Below, in pieces: positions 48,090 to 61,713 of a stretch of 64,000 nt of DNA (position 1 is the first letter of the stretch; the number at the start of each line of letters is the position of its first letter). The notes under the pieces were generated by a model. That model did no database searches. It had not been told where the DNA came from and was given only the letters and a program-made list of their open reading frames with translations. This stretch comes from Diphasiastrum complanatum (Eukaryota > Streptophyta > Lycopodiopsida > Lycopodiales > Lycopodiaceae). The position numbers and the translations under genes were made by a program. The stretch is from contig CM055105.1 of assembly GCA_029204225.1 (NCBI GenBank), forward strand, positions 14,413,221 through 14,477,220, read 5' to 3'.

Positions 48090-48921
48090 TATAGTCAGAG
48101 GTGTACTTCCAACAGATTATCGCCTCAATCCTTTTTATATTTGAGACTCTCTCTTCTGTCGGTCGGGCCCCACAGCTCTCTTTTCTTCTTTATTAAATCA
48201 GCTTCAATGAAAATATCCCCTCCTCAAACTTAGCACGCCCACATCACCTGAGAGCCAAGTAGGAACCAGGTCATTTGTGTCCAAGCGAGCACACAACAAA
48301 CGGAACATACCAACCAAGCAAACACAGAGGATCCCTCTCAAGCCACAAACCCCCCTGAGACCGGACGTAGGACCTTTGCCTAGCCGCGCCCACACAAATC
48401 TATCATAGGATTATCCCACGGGGAAACATCCATCCAACCATCCGTGCTTTCACCATTAAGCAGCACATTGCCTCAGTCACGCCCCACCACTTTTTGGTCG
48501 ATAGCCCTTATAGCTAAACGATCGGCAGCTATCCTACACTGGCAACTAACCACCCGTGCTTTACACCCGAATTCGAACAGCATCTCTGTATCAATGGTTA
48601 ACCCGTACAGTTTGAATATGTCACCCCGCACCTCACAAGACACAGACCGTGCTTTCACCAACCTAATGGCAGCACATTGCCTCATCTGTCCTACATGCAG
48701 ACGGCGCCAGGCCCGAACCGCGGAAACTGACCGTGCTTACACCTTGAGGGCAACACTTTGACTCATCTAGTCCCCCGTTCTGCCGACCACCCCGACCGTG
48801 GGTGCACCCGTGCTTACACTGTGGGCAGCACCTTGCACAACGGTTGTCCTTACGAATCCCAAAATGTGGCCATCCCTGTGAGACTTGCGTAGCTGAGCGG
48901 CTAGTCGGCTCTGATACCACA
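48090..48921 (-). other. Leader of minus gag element with PBS and hairpin array
   Basis: The PBS at 48907-48919 reads TGGTATCAGAGCC on the minus strand, a perfect plant-type site. Hairpins lie between 48829 and 48445. The gag-proximal part matches 17250-17543. Confidence 0.8.
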
Positions 48922-49835
48922 TGTTGCACCGGCGCCTCAAAGGGCGCTGGGACTTGAGCGGTTTCCCCAACACGCGCTTAAGTCTAACATTCATCCATCA
49001 TGCAATTACGTAAAAGCCAACTCAGAAACGTAACAAGCTTAACCATTCAGACTTAAGAAAACTGGAATCTCAACCAACCCGAAAGCCAACTCAGAATCCG
49101 TCCCCAAAAGGTAACCAAAGGCAAAGACAAGCCACACATGAAACCCAAGGCATAGTGGTCGCCAAACTGACTAATTGGCATAGTGGCAACCCCCATGTCG
49201 ATGACAGGGACCCTTAGGCGCCAGCGACGCAAAAAGGTTGTAGTAAGGGTCCTTCCACTTGGACCAGTCCCGGAGGCGAAACCGAAATGGTAATCATCCC
49301 CAAGGATCAACTTTATTAGATTTGGAAGAGGTTACATTCATACATAGACTGACCGGTCTCGGGGCCACCAACACGTGCTGGGCATTGTGCCTGGCTCGTG
49401 CTGGTAGAGGGAGCTGAGACCTGGCGATTGGATTCCTGGCGCTGGTTGAGCTGCCCAAGTTTCTGTCTACCGGACTCCCCCTATAGTTTTGCTGTGATTC
49501 GGCGCACCCCCTATGTTTTGAAACATAGTGCTTTCTGGTAAAGCACGCTTTTTGGGACTTAGTTTTTATTTTGCTAATTAAGCTTGGGAAGCCTGGTCAG
49601 TCTGGCTCCTGGACATGGGTCTTGGGAGCCGTCCTAGCGGCCGAATCAACTTGCTTTCCTGACTAGGCCATGACTCGAGCTCCAGAGCTAGCTCATGACT
49701 TGTGACTACTTGACTGGCTCACCACAGGTCGGAGGCTCAGTCCTTGATGTTCTAACTTGCTCTGGGACCTTAGAGAGTGTCACCCCTTTGAGTCTTATAG
49801 GGAACGCTGGGAGCACCCGAGTCAGCTTTACAACA
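48922..49835 (-). repeat. Family B LTR, complete (914 bp), 5' LTR of minus gag element
   Basis: On the minus strand it runs from TGTTGTAAAGCTGACTC at 49835 to GTGCAACA at 48922. It contains the GTGCTTT/AAAGCAC hairpin and AATAAA as in 15793-16711. Confidence 0.85.
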
Positions 49836-50347
49836 GCATCAAACCATGCACACAATCCTTACCGTCTCCAAAGGCCAAATGAAAGTCCGGATCGTTTATG
49901 AAGCCCATCTAACCGGAGTTACCGCAATCAATTGCGATCCTCCGTACCAGGGACATCACTTCTGGTTTTTAGATATCGGTGGCGTCATGAGCAGCGGCTC
50001 CATTACCAACAAAATTACTATCACTGAGGACATTGCGTTGGAGTACTACTCCAACTCCACGGTCCAGGTTGGGGATGGACCAGTGCCACAACACTTGGTG
50101 AAGTCGCTCGATCAAGGATCTTAGTATTCTCATATGATCGGCATCTTGTAGTAAGTGAAATAATGTCACGCATTGTAGCTATTATAGTTGCATGTCAAAG
50201 CTTGAGAAGCTATATACTACACTACATAATATAGGAAATGTTGAAGTCGAGACGATTGCATATATTATACATATGAAACAAATCAAGTCAAAGCTTGAGA
50301 AGCTACATAGTACACTCCATAGTATAGGAAATGTTGAAGTCTACACG
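49836..50347 (+). pseudogene. Host-gene-like C-terminal fragment with repeated 3' UTR (right copy)
   Basis: A frame of 92 codons (49846-50124) contains HHFWFLDIGG and ends EYYSNSTVQVGDGP then VPQHLVKSLDQGS. Its last 40 or so residues and about 220 bp of downstream DNA match the minus-strand fragment at 10741-11209. The downstream DNA again has two copies of the TCAAAGCTTGAGAAGCTACA unit (50197 and 50288). The fragment is cut exactly by family B LTR ends at 49835 and 50348. I cannot name the family. It is probably the last exon of a host gene, broken on its 5' side by the LTR. Confidence 0.5.
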
Positions 50348-50660
50348 TGTTGTAAAGCTGACTCAGGTGCACCCAGCGTGCCCTATAAGACTCTAAGGGG
50401 TGACGCTCCCTAAGGTCCCAGAGCAAGTTAGAACGTCAAGGACTGAGCCTCCGACCTGTGGTGAGCCAGTCAAGTAGTCACACGTCATGAGCTAGCTCTG
50501 GAGCTCGAGTCATGGCCTAGTCAGGAAGCAAGTTGATTCTGCCACCGGGACGGCTCCCGGGACCCATGTCCGGGAGCCAGACTGATTCTGCCAGGCTTGC
50601 CAGGCTTAATCAGCAAAATAAAAACTAAGTCCTAAAAAGCGTGCTTTACCAGAAAGCACT
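50348..50660 (+). repeat. Family B LTR fragment, plus orientation
   Basis: It starts TGTTGTAAAGCTGACTC at 50348 and stops in the hairpin segment (GCTTTACCAGAAAGCAC). It faces the minus-strand LTR at 49835 across the 512-bp host-like fragment. Confidence 0.8.
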
Positions 50661-51314
50661 TTCGAGAGTGCGAAATGCACCAAGTCTTTGTGTGCTAATT
50701 GTTAACAAGGACGATCGATTTACGGATGTGGATGGAGTGGCGAGGTACACTCAGAACATTGTGTATTCAGAAGTGTTGTAGTAGTAGGTTGGAAGTGATG
50801 TTTATGGTTTATGATTTCAAAATGCGAGGTACAATTAGAATTGGAATTGGAGTTAGACTTAGCATTTGGGATGTAGGGTAGAGTTGGAATAAGAGTTGGA
50901 GTTAGATTTTGGAGTTAGACTTAGCATTTGGGATGTAGGGTAGAGCTAGAGTCTGAGTTAGAGTTAGATTTGGAGAGAAAAATCTGTCAAATTTTGTACA
51001 CGGAGAAGGTCGTGTACATGTAGTTGTTTGGCAAGTAGATGTGGTGAGATAATGTGGTTGTTTTGTGAGTGGTCACCTTCAACTTCCTATCAGCTTCAAC
51101 TTCAAGTTGTCGGCAGCCTTCCTGCCTTGCTGCTAGATACTATGCAGGTAATTGGTTATGTTAGTAATGTTGTTTCTGGTGAGTTGTTTGTTATATCACA
51201 TATATGACTTTACATAGTTTGCAATTGTCAAATGTAGAGTTATCACAATGTTGTTAAGATCATGTGTTGTTGTATGTACATTTTTTTTCTGACATTTTTG
51301 GTGTTGTTGCAGAT
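50661..51314. repeat. Spacer with a 36-bp direct repeat
   Basis: The word GGAGTTAGACTTAGCATTTG and the bases after it occur at 50849-50884 and again at 50911-50947, in a stretch of GGAGTTAGA-type imperfect repeats. No gene is supported. Confidence 0.5.
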
Positions 51315-51593
51315 GTCAAAGATCTACATAAATCACAGGACTTTTGTGCGAGACTTGACGGAGTTATTTTGTTTTGGTGATGAGGTGTCTCGCAGCTCCA
51401 TTTTGTGGTTGATAGAAGCTTATGCAGAGTTCTTATTCCAACAACAAAGGAGAAGATGTTTTATGCCAAGAGAATATCGATTTCTATTAGATGTAGATAT
51501 GTTACTCCGGAATGTAGCATATGTTTGGAGACATGTTAGTGTTGTTAGACTTAGTGACTTTGAGCCAATGTTAGATGACCTGGTGTATGCCCA
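51315..51593 (+). CDS. Possible exon of an unrecognised gene
   Basis: A 93-codon open stretch from ATG at 51315 (MSKIYINHRTFVRDLTELF) to 51593 has a balanced composition with charged and aromatic residues, unlike the flanking low-complexity DNA. It follows a T-rich tract ending TTGTTGCAG, a good 3' splice site, and ends at CCAG/GTATCG, a good 5' splice site. I do not recognise a domain. It might be an exon captured by the neighbouring Helitron, or a host exon. Confidence 0.35.
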
Positions 51594-51747
51594 GGTATCG
51601 GTTTCTATTATCAGATGACATGATGTCTATTTCTTAAAAATATTGGAATATGAAATTGTTGCTGCTTCAATTTTTTATAGTAGTTTGGATTTTTGTGATG
51701 AATGTTTTTCAGACACACACATTGAATACACGCACAGACACACAGAC

Positions 51748-51750
<3 letters not shown>

Positions 51751-51790
<40 letters not shown>

Positions 51791-51801
51791 TCTCTCTCTC
51801 C
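51751..51801. repeat. (CT)n microsatellite
   Basis: About 50 bp of CT repeats with a CCC interruption. It is followed by CAAATCATCAG, so it could also act as a polypyrimidine tract. Confidence 0.9.
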
Positions 51802-52682
<881 letters not shown>

Positions 52683-52847
52683 TCTAGCAGAATCTGATTG
52701 AAAGAGAGAGCGATCCAGCCAGCCTGCTTGCTATTGATTAATATGATCTGATCGATGTGCGATCTGTGGACTCATCCAGGTGCATAATCTTAATGGATTG
52801 TTCAGATTGCTTCTTCAAGTAGTGTGCTTCGTGCAATGTGTAGATAA

Positions 52848-53090
<243 letters not shown>

Positions 53091-53289
53091 GTTTGCAACA
53101 ACCCATCATCAAATTATCATTGCACTTGTTTGGAATCGGTTGTAGTTGCATTTGTTTGAAATTGTTTGTGGATAGAGTGACATAGGAAGCGGACTTGGCT
53201 TCAGGTTTGCATCATTTCTATCTGATTTATTTGCTCACATATCTTATCTAGAATCCTAGAGAAGATGAACACAAGTTACTGATCTAACC

Positions 53290-55484
53290 ATGGTTTTGAT
53301 TCGTTGACAATTGCAACATACAGCTGCCCATGACTAAACACAAGCCAAGGCAAATACAATCCAATCGTGTCCATAGTTTGCCCATGTGGTTTGTTTATTG
53401 TCATGGCAAATGCTGCTTGGAAACTGGACCCTCTACAATTCAAATGGTATATTCAAATCGCTTGGCACTATAAGGATACGTGGAATAAGGACTCTACTCC
53501 CTATATTCTTCCCGGTCACTATCTCTACCTCTATGACCTGTCTACCCAATCTGAGGATGATCAATCTTATGCCATTGCACAATCCCTTGTGTGATGCTAT
53601 CGATCGTAACAACATCACAATCATCCCAATCTTCAGCACTAAGTTATGTGGAGGACACCCACTTGGTTGCAGGCTGTTCAAATACTCTATAGGGTGGACA
53701 TTAGAGCACTCACACTCAAGAACACTATCGGCACTATAAAAGGTGAAAACGTCACCTGGAAGTTGCTCTACAACCCTCACATTGATCTCATCCACATCTT
53801 TCTTCAATGGGGTCAATATTGCATGACTCCTCAAAAACTCAACATCCTTAAAACGTCGCGCAACATCAAGAAATGTGAATGAAATCAATTCGCCCACAAC
53901 ACGCGTCCTTAGGCACATGCCCTCCGGTAGAGAAGTCAGGTCCAAATCACAATGCACGAATGTGGGCTCACAACCATCTCTCACACTCAACAAATAATCT
54001 GCAAACCTCAATTGCTCATCCTTATCGTCACCCTCCACGCCCATGACGCGCATGTCCTTTGTCAATTTATGCACCTCCATGTGTTTCCACAAATGCGAAC
54101 ACTTCATCGAAGCATTAACAATCTGCGCCCGACTTCCACGCAGCACCATTGGTAAAATCTGTCGAAAATCACCCCCAAAAACAACTGGAACTCCTCCAAA
54201 TGGAGCGTCGATACTCAATATATCTTGTAGAGATCGATCTACAGACTCTATAGCATGCTTATGCGCCATGGGAGCCTCATCCCAAATGATCAGTTCACAT
54301 GCCATCAAAAGCGTACCTAATGAAAATTGCTTAGAAATGTTGCATGTCGGGCTCTCATTCAATTCTGTTGGAGGAATTTTAAATCGAGAGTGTGCGGTCC
54401 TACCACCTTTCATCAACAATGCAGCAATCCCACTCGATGCAGCTACCAATGCTATCCACCCTTGTGTACGCACGTACAACAACATGACACTATAAAGGTG
54501 CGTCTTGCCTGTACCACCAGACCATCTACGAAAAGCACTCCACCCACTCTCCGAACAACATGCTCATGTACTACATGGTCAAAAATCTTTTGCTGATCCA
54601 CGTTCAATCTCTCGATGTCAACTTCAATCTGTGAAGGGTTCTCGTCGACAAACATCTCCTCGTGAAACAATGTAGATGAACCAAAAACGGCATCGGAGAC
54701 CCTAAACCCAAAATTCAACAACGACTTTCCAGCTGCCTGCATGTGCAACTCCACATCAAGAATAGCTCTGTCTACCAAAACCTGACTCACAAAAATGGTC
54801 TCGCATGTTATTGGCTGTCCTGACTCATGCGCATAATCCTCAACTAAATGTGGCTCTATGCTCCTCCAGAGCTCCAATGGGTCGGAAGGGACACATGTCA
54901 AAAGAAGCATAGTGAACATGAGACGAAGTTGCGATGGAGTGCCCCATGACACTGCCTCGCGCAAGTAGCAACTCCACTCATTCGCGTCATTTATCAAAAG
55001 TCTATGTCTGCAAGCATCTCTGAATGACTGAAACAACTCACCATCAACCGTGCGCAGGTCCTCAAAGCTGGTTACACCTCTGACATGAGCCAAAAGAACT
55101 TGCATATAGAATCTCTCCCCTTCGGATGGGTGTACAAAATACATGCGACCAATGGTAGGGTTCGTCTGCATGTTGATTCGACGGGTCCACCTACGCGTTC
55201 TCTTGTTATACCAATATTGTCTCGGCAAGTCTTGGTACAACAACTCTCCAACCTCCGAATTACCACTTTTGTTCAGCTCAAAGAATGCTGTCAAAGTGGT
55301 ACCTGAAAGCCCATCTACGACCTCTCATTCCCTCTCTGAAGTACACCAATTCCTGTCTGGGGAGATGAACTGCCAACCGGGTCACCACGGGCTTATGAGC
55401 ACTCATAGAAAGCCCCAACAATCGCCAACACGACTCACTGGCTGAGAAGTATCGAGCATTAATAAATTGCTCTATCTCATCCAC
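53290..55484 (-). pseudogene. Helitron PIF1-type helicase domain
   Basis: After the Rep domain come the linker conserved in Helitrons (55484-55278, ARYFSASESCWRLL) and the helicase proper. Walker A GGTGKT is at 54501-54518, Walker B WDEAPMAH near 54268-54294, and GGDFRQILP near 54150. The C-terminal motif is HGQTMDTIGLYLP, then VFSHGQLYVA (about 53300-53410). A stop near 55276, a 1-base deletion just before Walker A (near 54520), a stop near 53433 and a frameshift near 53415 break it. Motifs and order identify the family securely. Confidence 0.9.
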
Positions 55485-55489
55485 TCATC

Positions 55490-56183
55490 CTGATGTCTGA
55501 CCACCGCCCTCTATAGCCCCCGTCGTAATCATATCAGGTCCCTTGTACACGTACTTGTACAAATATTTCACACTACGTATATGTCCACATACCTCCACGT
55601 TCAAGTGGCACTAAAAATGTAGTGTCAACCACCTGTTGTATGGTACAACCCACCTGTTGTATGGTACAACCCACCTGTTATCTAACTCCACACCATGTGA
55701 ACGCACCGTCACTCCGTTCTCCCTCCGCCTATATGAAACATACCCTTTCACCACCGATGTTTCATCAACGAAATTCCTAGGATAGTTCTTCAAGAACTTT
55801 CCATCCTTCATGCATAATGCATTTGAAAAAGTTGTTCCGCATGGGCCATGCATCATACATGTCCTCACTATCTCGTACAACTCTGGATCTTCCTCCTTCA
55901 TAGGAACCTCTGCACACACAATACGATCGTAATCTCCAACCGTGATGGGTTTGCTCCGCTCCTCCAATATAATCAATAGGTGGGCGTGAGGCAATCCTCT
56001 CTTCTGAAATTCCACGACATGCAGCCTACCTATAATGCGCCCAAAAAGACCATCGTTCTTCAGTAGGTCGATCAAATGCTGAAGCTTCATGCTAAAAACC
56101 CTTGATACCAAATCAGGCCTATCTGCAGCTTTCTGTTGGAATCGCAACTCTCTCATCACTGCTCGGTGTAACATCCTCCTCAA
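55490..56183 (-). pseudogene. Helitron Rep (HUH endonuclease) domain
   Basis: This part nicks DNA in rolling-circle transposition. HUH motif 2 is visible as GLPHAHLLII near 55980-55995, and the two-tyrosine motif as KYLYKYVYKG at 55540-55568. Between them a perfect 21-bp in-frame tandem duplication repeats NRWVVPY (about 55623-55670). A TAG just after LHF (55611-55613) and a TGA after QTSG (about 55487) interrupt the frame; the reading frame is otherwise continuous across both. Catalytic residues are intact but the protein is not. Confidence 0.85.
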
Positions 56184-56589
56184 ACTCTAACCCTCTCATA
56201 GACAAACCAACATCTACTCCAAGAGGAGTGTCATCATCAATACTCGCAATGGTGGCTGAATCAACTACATTCCTATGAACACCCTGCTGAACCTGCTCCA
56301 TTTCATGAGGGAGAAGCCTCCTCTTCGCTCTTCTCCTTCGCTCTAATCTACTCTTCCTCTCCGACCTAGACTCCAACTCCGGCGTTCTATACATGGCATT
56401 GCCACGCACGTGCTCTGGCATGACAAACCCCCCTGAACTACCCACACCACTGACACCAACAATCATTATGTGCTCGACGCTTTGCAAGTTTGGAACCAAA
56501 CTTGCGGTCGAACATGTTGCCTCCTCAACGACACGAACTACAGGTGCAAGCAACAACGCCCTAAGCACTGCTTGTCGCTTCCTATTCAA
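56119..56589 (-). pseudogene. Helitron N-terminal region (uncertain)
   Basis: The frame carries a basic stretch (SERKSRLERRRRAKRRLLP) like the Lys/Arg-rich N-termini of Helitron Rep proteins. It overlaps the Rep frame by about 65 bp in another frame. The usual long Helitron_like_N segment between it and HUH motif 2 seems deleted. The start is not an ATG here, so the true N-terminus is unknown. Confidence 0.4.
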
Positions 56590-56640
56590 CCTCCTCCTTC
56601 TTGCAGACTGGCTCTCATCCTCTGGAGTGATGTATGAAGG

Positions 56641-58175
<1,535 letters not shown>

Positions 58176-58579
58176 ATGATTTCAAAAGCAGATCTTATGT
58201 CAATTAAAGTCCAGATAGTGATGAAGTGAAGACACATTTGACAGCCTATTTCTAAAGTGAGCGGATGGCAATCTCGTATTTTTAAGGACAATTGGTAGCC
58301 TACAGAATCATTGTAGAAGTAATGCGCTTGTTGTGACAACACTGGAGATTTTGTCCTAAAAAAGCTCATTGGCTTATATGTGAAAGATACAATCGTTGGC
58401 TTATATGTGAAAAATACAATCATTGAAAGTTCTTCTATTTCAATATATTACTAAATCATTGGAGGGGAAAAATTTGCCTGCAGTCAATGATGTAGAGGAT
58501 ATGGCTTGAGAACCATTGGTTGATTTATGCATTTGAAGATGCCATGATAGTTAAAATAACAATGATCGACTTATACAAT

Positions 58580-58797
58580 GCTTTCTTATTTCGACGGCAC
58601 CACATGTGCTCAGTTCTAGAATAATCGGGCCGTCTTTCTTTTACGAGCCCTTTGAGTGCTTTTAAGCAACTTTATCTTTGTACTTACTTATCAGTTGAAT
58701 ATACAATTTGAAGAGAGCAATTCTGGGTTCTTGTTGCACTTGACGTTGTGCTGTGGTGATTGATCCGGTCGGGTGTTTTCAATTGTGTTTTCTTAAC
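58580..58797 (+). repeat. Putative copia LTR 3' end
   Basis: This sequence directly precedes a perfect PBS and resembles the R/U5 part of a plant LTR (TTTATCTTTGTACTTAC and a T-rich end). The partner LTR was not found in the window and the LTR start is not defined, so the left bound is approximate. Confidence 0.5.
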
Positions 58798-59330
58798 TTG
58801 GTATCAGAGCCCTTGGTGGCTGGAATCACCGGACAAGAACAGAGAGCTACGAATTCACGACGGTTTGTTGGCTAGGAAGCACAAAACCGAGTCTGTGGAG
58901 ATTCGTGGAACGGCCCAAAACTGTAAAAAGGACTCAGAGACAGGGAATTGTTGGTTGAATCAGAAAGCAAGCAAAGTTTGAAGCTGAAAAATTCTTCTGG
59001 AGGGTTGCTTGGCGTTTGTGATTGGTTTGAATCCAATCGAATACCGTTTGAAGAGCGGTTTGGAGCAGAAGATAACCTATAGTAGGGCGACCTCAGCCAG
59101 TTAGGAGCTGCAAAGGAAAGCTCAAGGAAAGCCTGAGAAAACAAACAAAGGTGACATTACCAAATTCAGGCACCTGGGCATCGCTTCCTGTCTGCTACAG
59201 ATAAGGAGGACATAAAAAGTAAGTGACATTGTTGGCGAAGAGATCGACACGTGAAGAAGAGAAACTACGCATGAGGAATAAACGGAAAGAGCTTAGAAGA
59301 AGTAAAAGCGGCGATGGAGCCTAAGAACGA
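58798..59330 (+). other. Copia-type PBS and untranslated leader, plus strand
   Basis: TTGGTATCAGAGCCC at 58798-58812 is a perfect initiator-Met tRNA site. The following roughly 500 bp look like a leader without coding sequence. No plus-strand gag follows; instead a minus-strand copia remnant begins at 59542. Confidence 0.65.
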
Positions 59331-59541
59331 GCGTTTTGTCCCTGATAGAATATAACGATTAGTGTGTTGAATATTTTTGATTGACGCTAAATGGATCATG
59401 TTTAGCCTTAATTCAGAATTAGCCTACGTGGCAGATGTCTTGCCATCTGGCCCTAGGGCCCCCCACGTCACCTTCAGGATCAGTTGATGACGATGGATGT
59501 GATAAGCTACCAGCCGTGGCCTGTCACTCTGGTTGTGAGGT
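59331..59541. other. Short unassigned spacer
   Basis: It contains a palindromic GGCCCTAGGGCCC-like stretch at about 59450-59462 and nothing else I can name. It separates the plus-strand leader from the minus-strand copia remnant. Confidence 0.4.
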
Positions 59542-61713
59542 TCAATCAAAGATCACATCTTTGCTAATGTGAATCTTGTTCATTACAGGATCAAAACATC
59601 TATAAGCTTTCGTTCTTTCATCATAATTGACGAAGATACACTTGATTGCTTTGGCATCAAGTTTCTTTCGCTCCTCCTTTGGCACATGTACATAGGCCTT
59701 ACATCCAATGACATGAAACTTGTCGATTTTTGGCTTTATTCTAGTAAATGCTTCTTCAGGAGTCATATTTGGAACCGCAAGTGTAGGGCTCCTGTTTTGC
59801 AAGAACGTTGTCGCACTGCACGCTTCCAAACAAAGTGAATCGGTCAAGCCCATTTGCTTCATCATGGAGCGTGCACTCTCCATAATAGTTCTATTTTTCC
59901 TTTCAGCTACACCATTACTATGCGGCGTGTGTGACTGTGTGAATTGTCTTTTAATGTCGTGTTCTTTGCAAAAGTATTCAAAATCATTAGATTTGTATTC
60001 AGCCCCTCTATCAGATCTTAGCACTTTGATGTGTGCATCTAGTTGGTTCTCTACCAAAGTTTTGAACTCCTTGAAGCGAGCAAAAGCATCAGATTTCTTT
60101 TTCAAGAAATAAATCCATGTCCTCCTAGAGTAATCATCTATGAAAGTCATAAAATAATATGCTTTCCCCAATGACATGGTCTTCATTGGGCCGCACAGGT
60201 CGCTGTGAATTAGTTCCAGCGGTTTCTTAGCTCTTGCAGCTCCACCTTTCTTGAAGGTCTCTCTGTGATGCTTTCCCATGATGCATCCTTCACATATTGC
60301 ATGATGATCATCCTGCAATGCCGGTAACCCTATTACCATCTTCAGCTTCGCCATCAATCTCAAGCTTCCATAGTTCAAATGACCAAGTCTGTTGTGCCAC
60401 AACTCGGATTGAGATGCTGTTGAGATAGCCAAACCATATTCACCTGGTTTTGCAGCATCCAATTTATAAAGGCCACAATTACTATCTCTATAACCCTTCG
60501 CCACCACTTTGTGTTTGTGGTTCGTATCCTTCATAAGGCATCCATCCTTGACAAATTCAACTTTAAGATGTTGATTTGCCATTACACCAACAGAAAGAAA
60601 ACTCTTTTTGAGTCCAGGAACATAAATTACATTAGGGATGTTTTTGATTTTGCCATCAGGAAATTGCACAGGTACATTGCCCACACCCTGTATCTGGCAT
60701 TCCTCTCCATTGGCTTGAGTGACCTTATCCCCATCATGGATTGGTGAGAATTTTTCAAACCAATCAAGTTTTCCAGTCATATGCCTTGTGGCGCCTGAGT
60801 CTATGAACCATCTGGCACCATCATCAACTTGGGATGCCAATGCCGATGAGAAAACACTTGTCTCGTCATCTTTACCATCATCTTCAGCAATGTTTCCTTG
60901 TTGAGTCACTTTTCCCACCTTTATGTCTGCTTTCTTCTTATAACACTCACGTGCCCAATGACCCAGCTTGTGGCAATAGTAACATTTTCCTTTCTTCTTC
61001 TTTTTCCCTTTTGATGACGACTCTCCTTTGTCATCATCATCCTTGGATTTATTAGGAATCTTTTTCCATCCTTTCTGCTTGCCTTTAGCAAGTAAGGCTT
61101 GATCCTCGTGTGGGGTTTGTCTTGACTTCACCACTTCGCGATGTTGCTCTTCTTGCAACATGATTCCGTGGAAGTCCTTAAAAGTAGGCAACCTCTCCCT
61201 TGAAGCAATGTCGCTCACAAACATCTGTAGCCCTTTCGAGACACCGTTCATTGTGGTATGTACCAATTCAATATCTCTGATTGGTTCTCCAATTGCCACA
61301 AGTTGATCTCTTAGGTCCTTTATCCTGGTGAAGAAGGATCCCACTGATTCACTTTCTTCCATCCTTACTGTGTTCAATCTCGACTTCAAGAACATGGCTC
61401 GAGCTGGATTGCAAGTTTGAAATTGCATTCTAAGAGCTTCCCAAGCTCCCCTAGCCATCGTGGCATCACTTATGTGAGTGATCACATGGTTTTTCACTGA
61501 AAGATTGATCAAGGATAATGCTCTCTACGCCTTTTTATCAAAGGCTCTTATGTCACCTAGAGTGGTATTTGGCCGGACTTCAATACCTGCCATGATTTCC
61601 CACAACTCTTTCTCCATCAAAATGCTCTTCATTTTGAATTTCCAGATGTTGTAGTTAGAAGCCTCATCAAGTTTGCTTGCATCGCCCAAAATTGCCTCAT
61701 TGATGTTTGCCAT
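59542..61713 (-). pseudogene. Ty1/copia remnant: gag, protease, integrase (RT and RNase H missing)
   Basis: It starts at the ATG at 61713 (MANINEAILGDASKLDEAS). One in-frame TAG at 61525-61527 interrupts gag at codon 63; the same frame then stays open to 59542, so a single base change separates the two parts. Domains: Gag; Lys-rich stretch; CCHC knuckle (CYYCHKLGHWAREC, near 60950); protease WFIDSGATRHMTG (near 60790); integrase with HHCC finger and D, D, E present (SDLCGP, SDRGAEY, NGVAERKNR); and the integrase C-terminal signature. The frame ends after DVIFD where the linker to RT would begin. It is a different copia lineage from 25628-29581 and related to the fragment at 8692-9450. Confidence 0.9.

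Larger units (their letters stand above)
53290..56640 (-). mobile_element. Decayed autonomous-type Helitron (Rep-helicase)
   Basis: On the minus strand, an HUH/Y2-type Rep domain is followed by a PIF1-family helicase, the hallmark of Helitrons. The coding sequence is broken by at least three stops and two frameshifts. I could not place the TC and CTRR termini; the GA tracts at 52561-53085 and 58009 lie outside the coding region on either side. Confidence 0.85.

Noticed and set aside
53386-53739. Plus-strand ORFs opposite the Helitron helicase (also 54043-54495 and 55085-55445)
   Set aside because: They are shadows of the minus-strand PIF1 helicase, whose motifs are clear.
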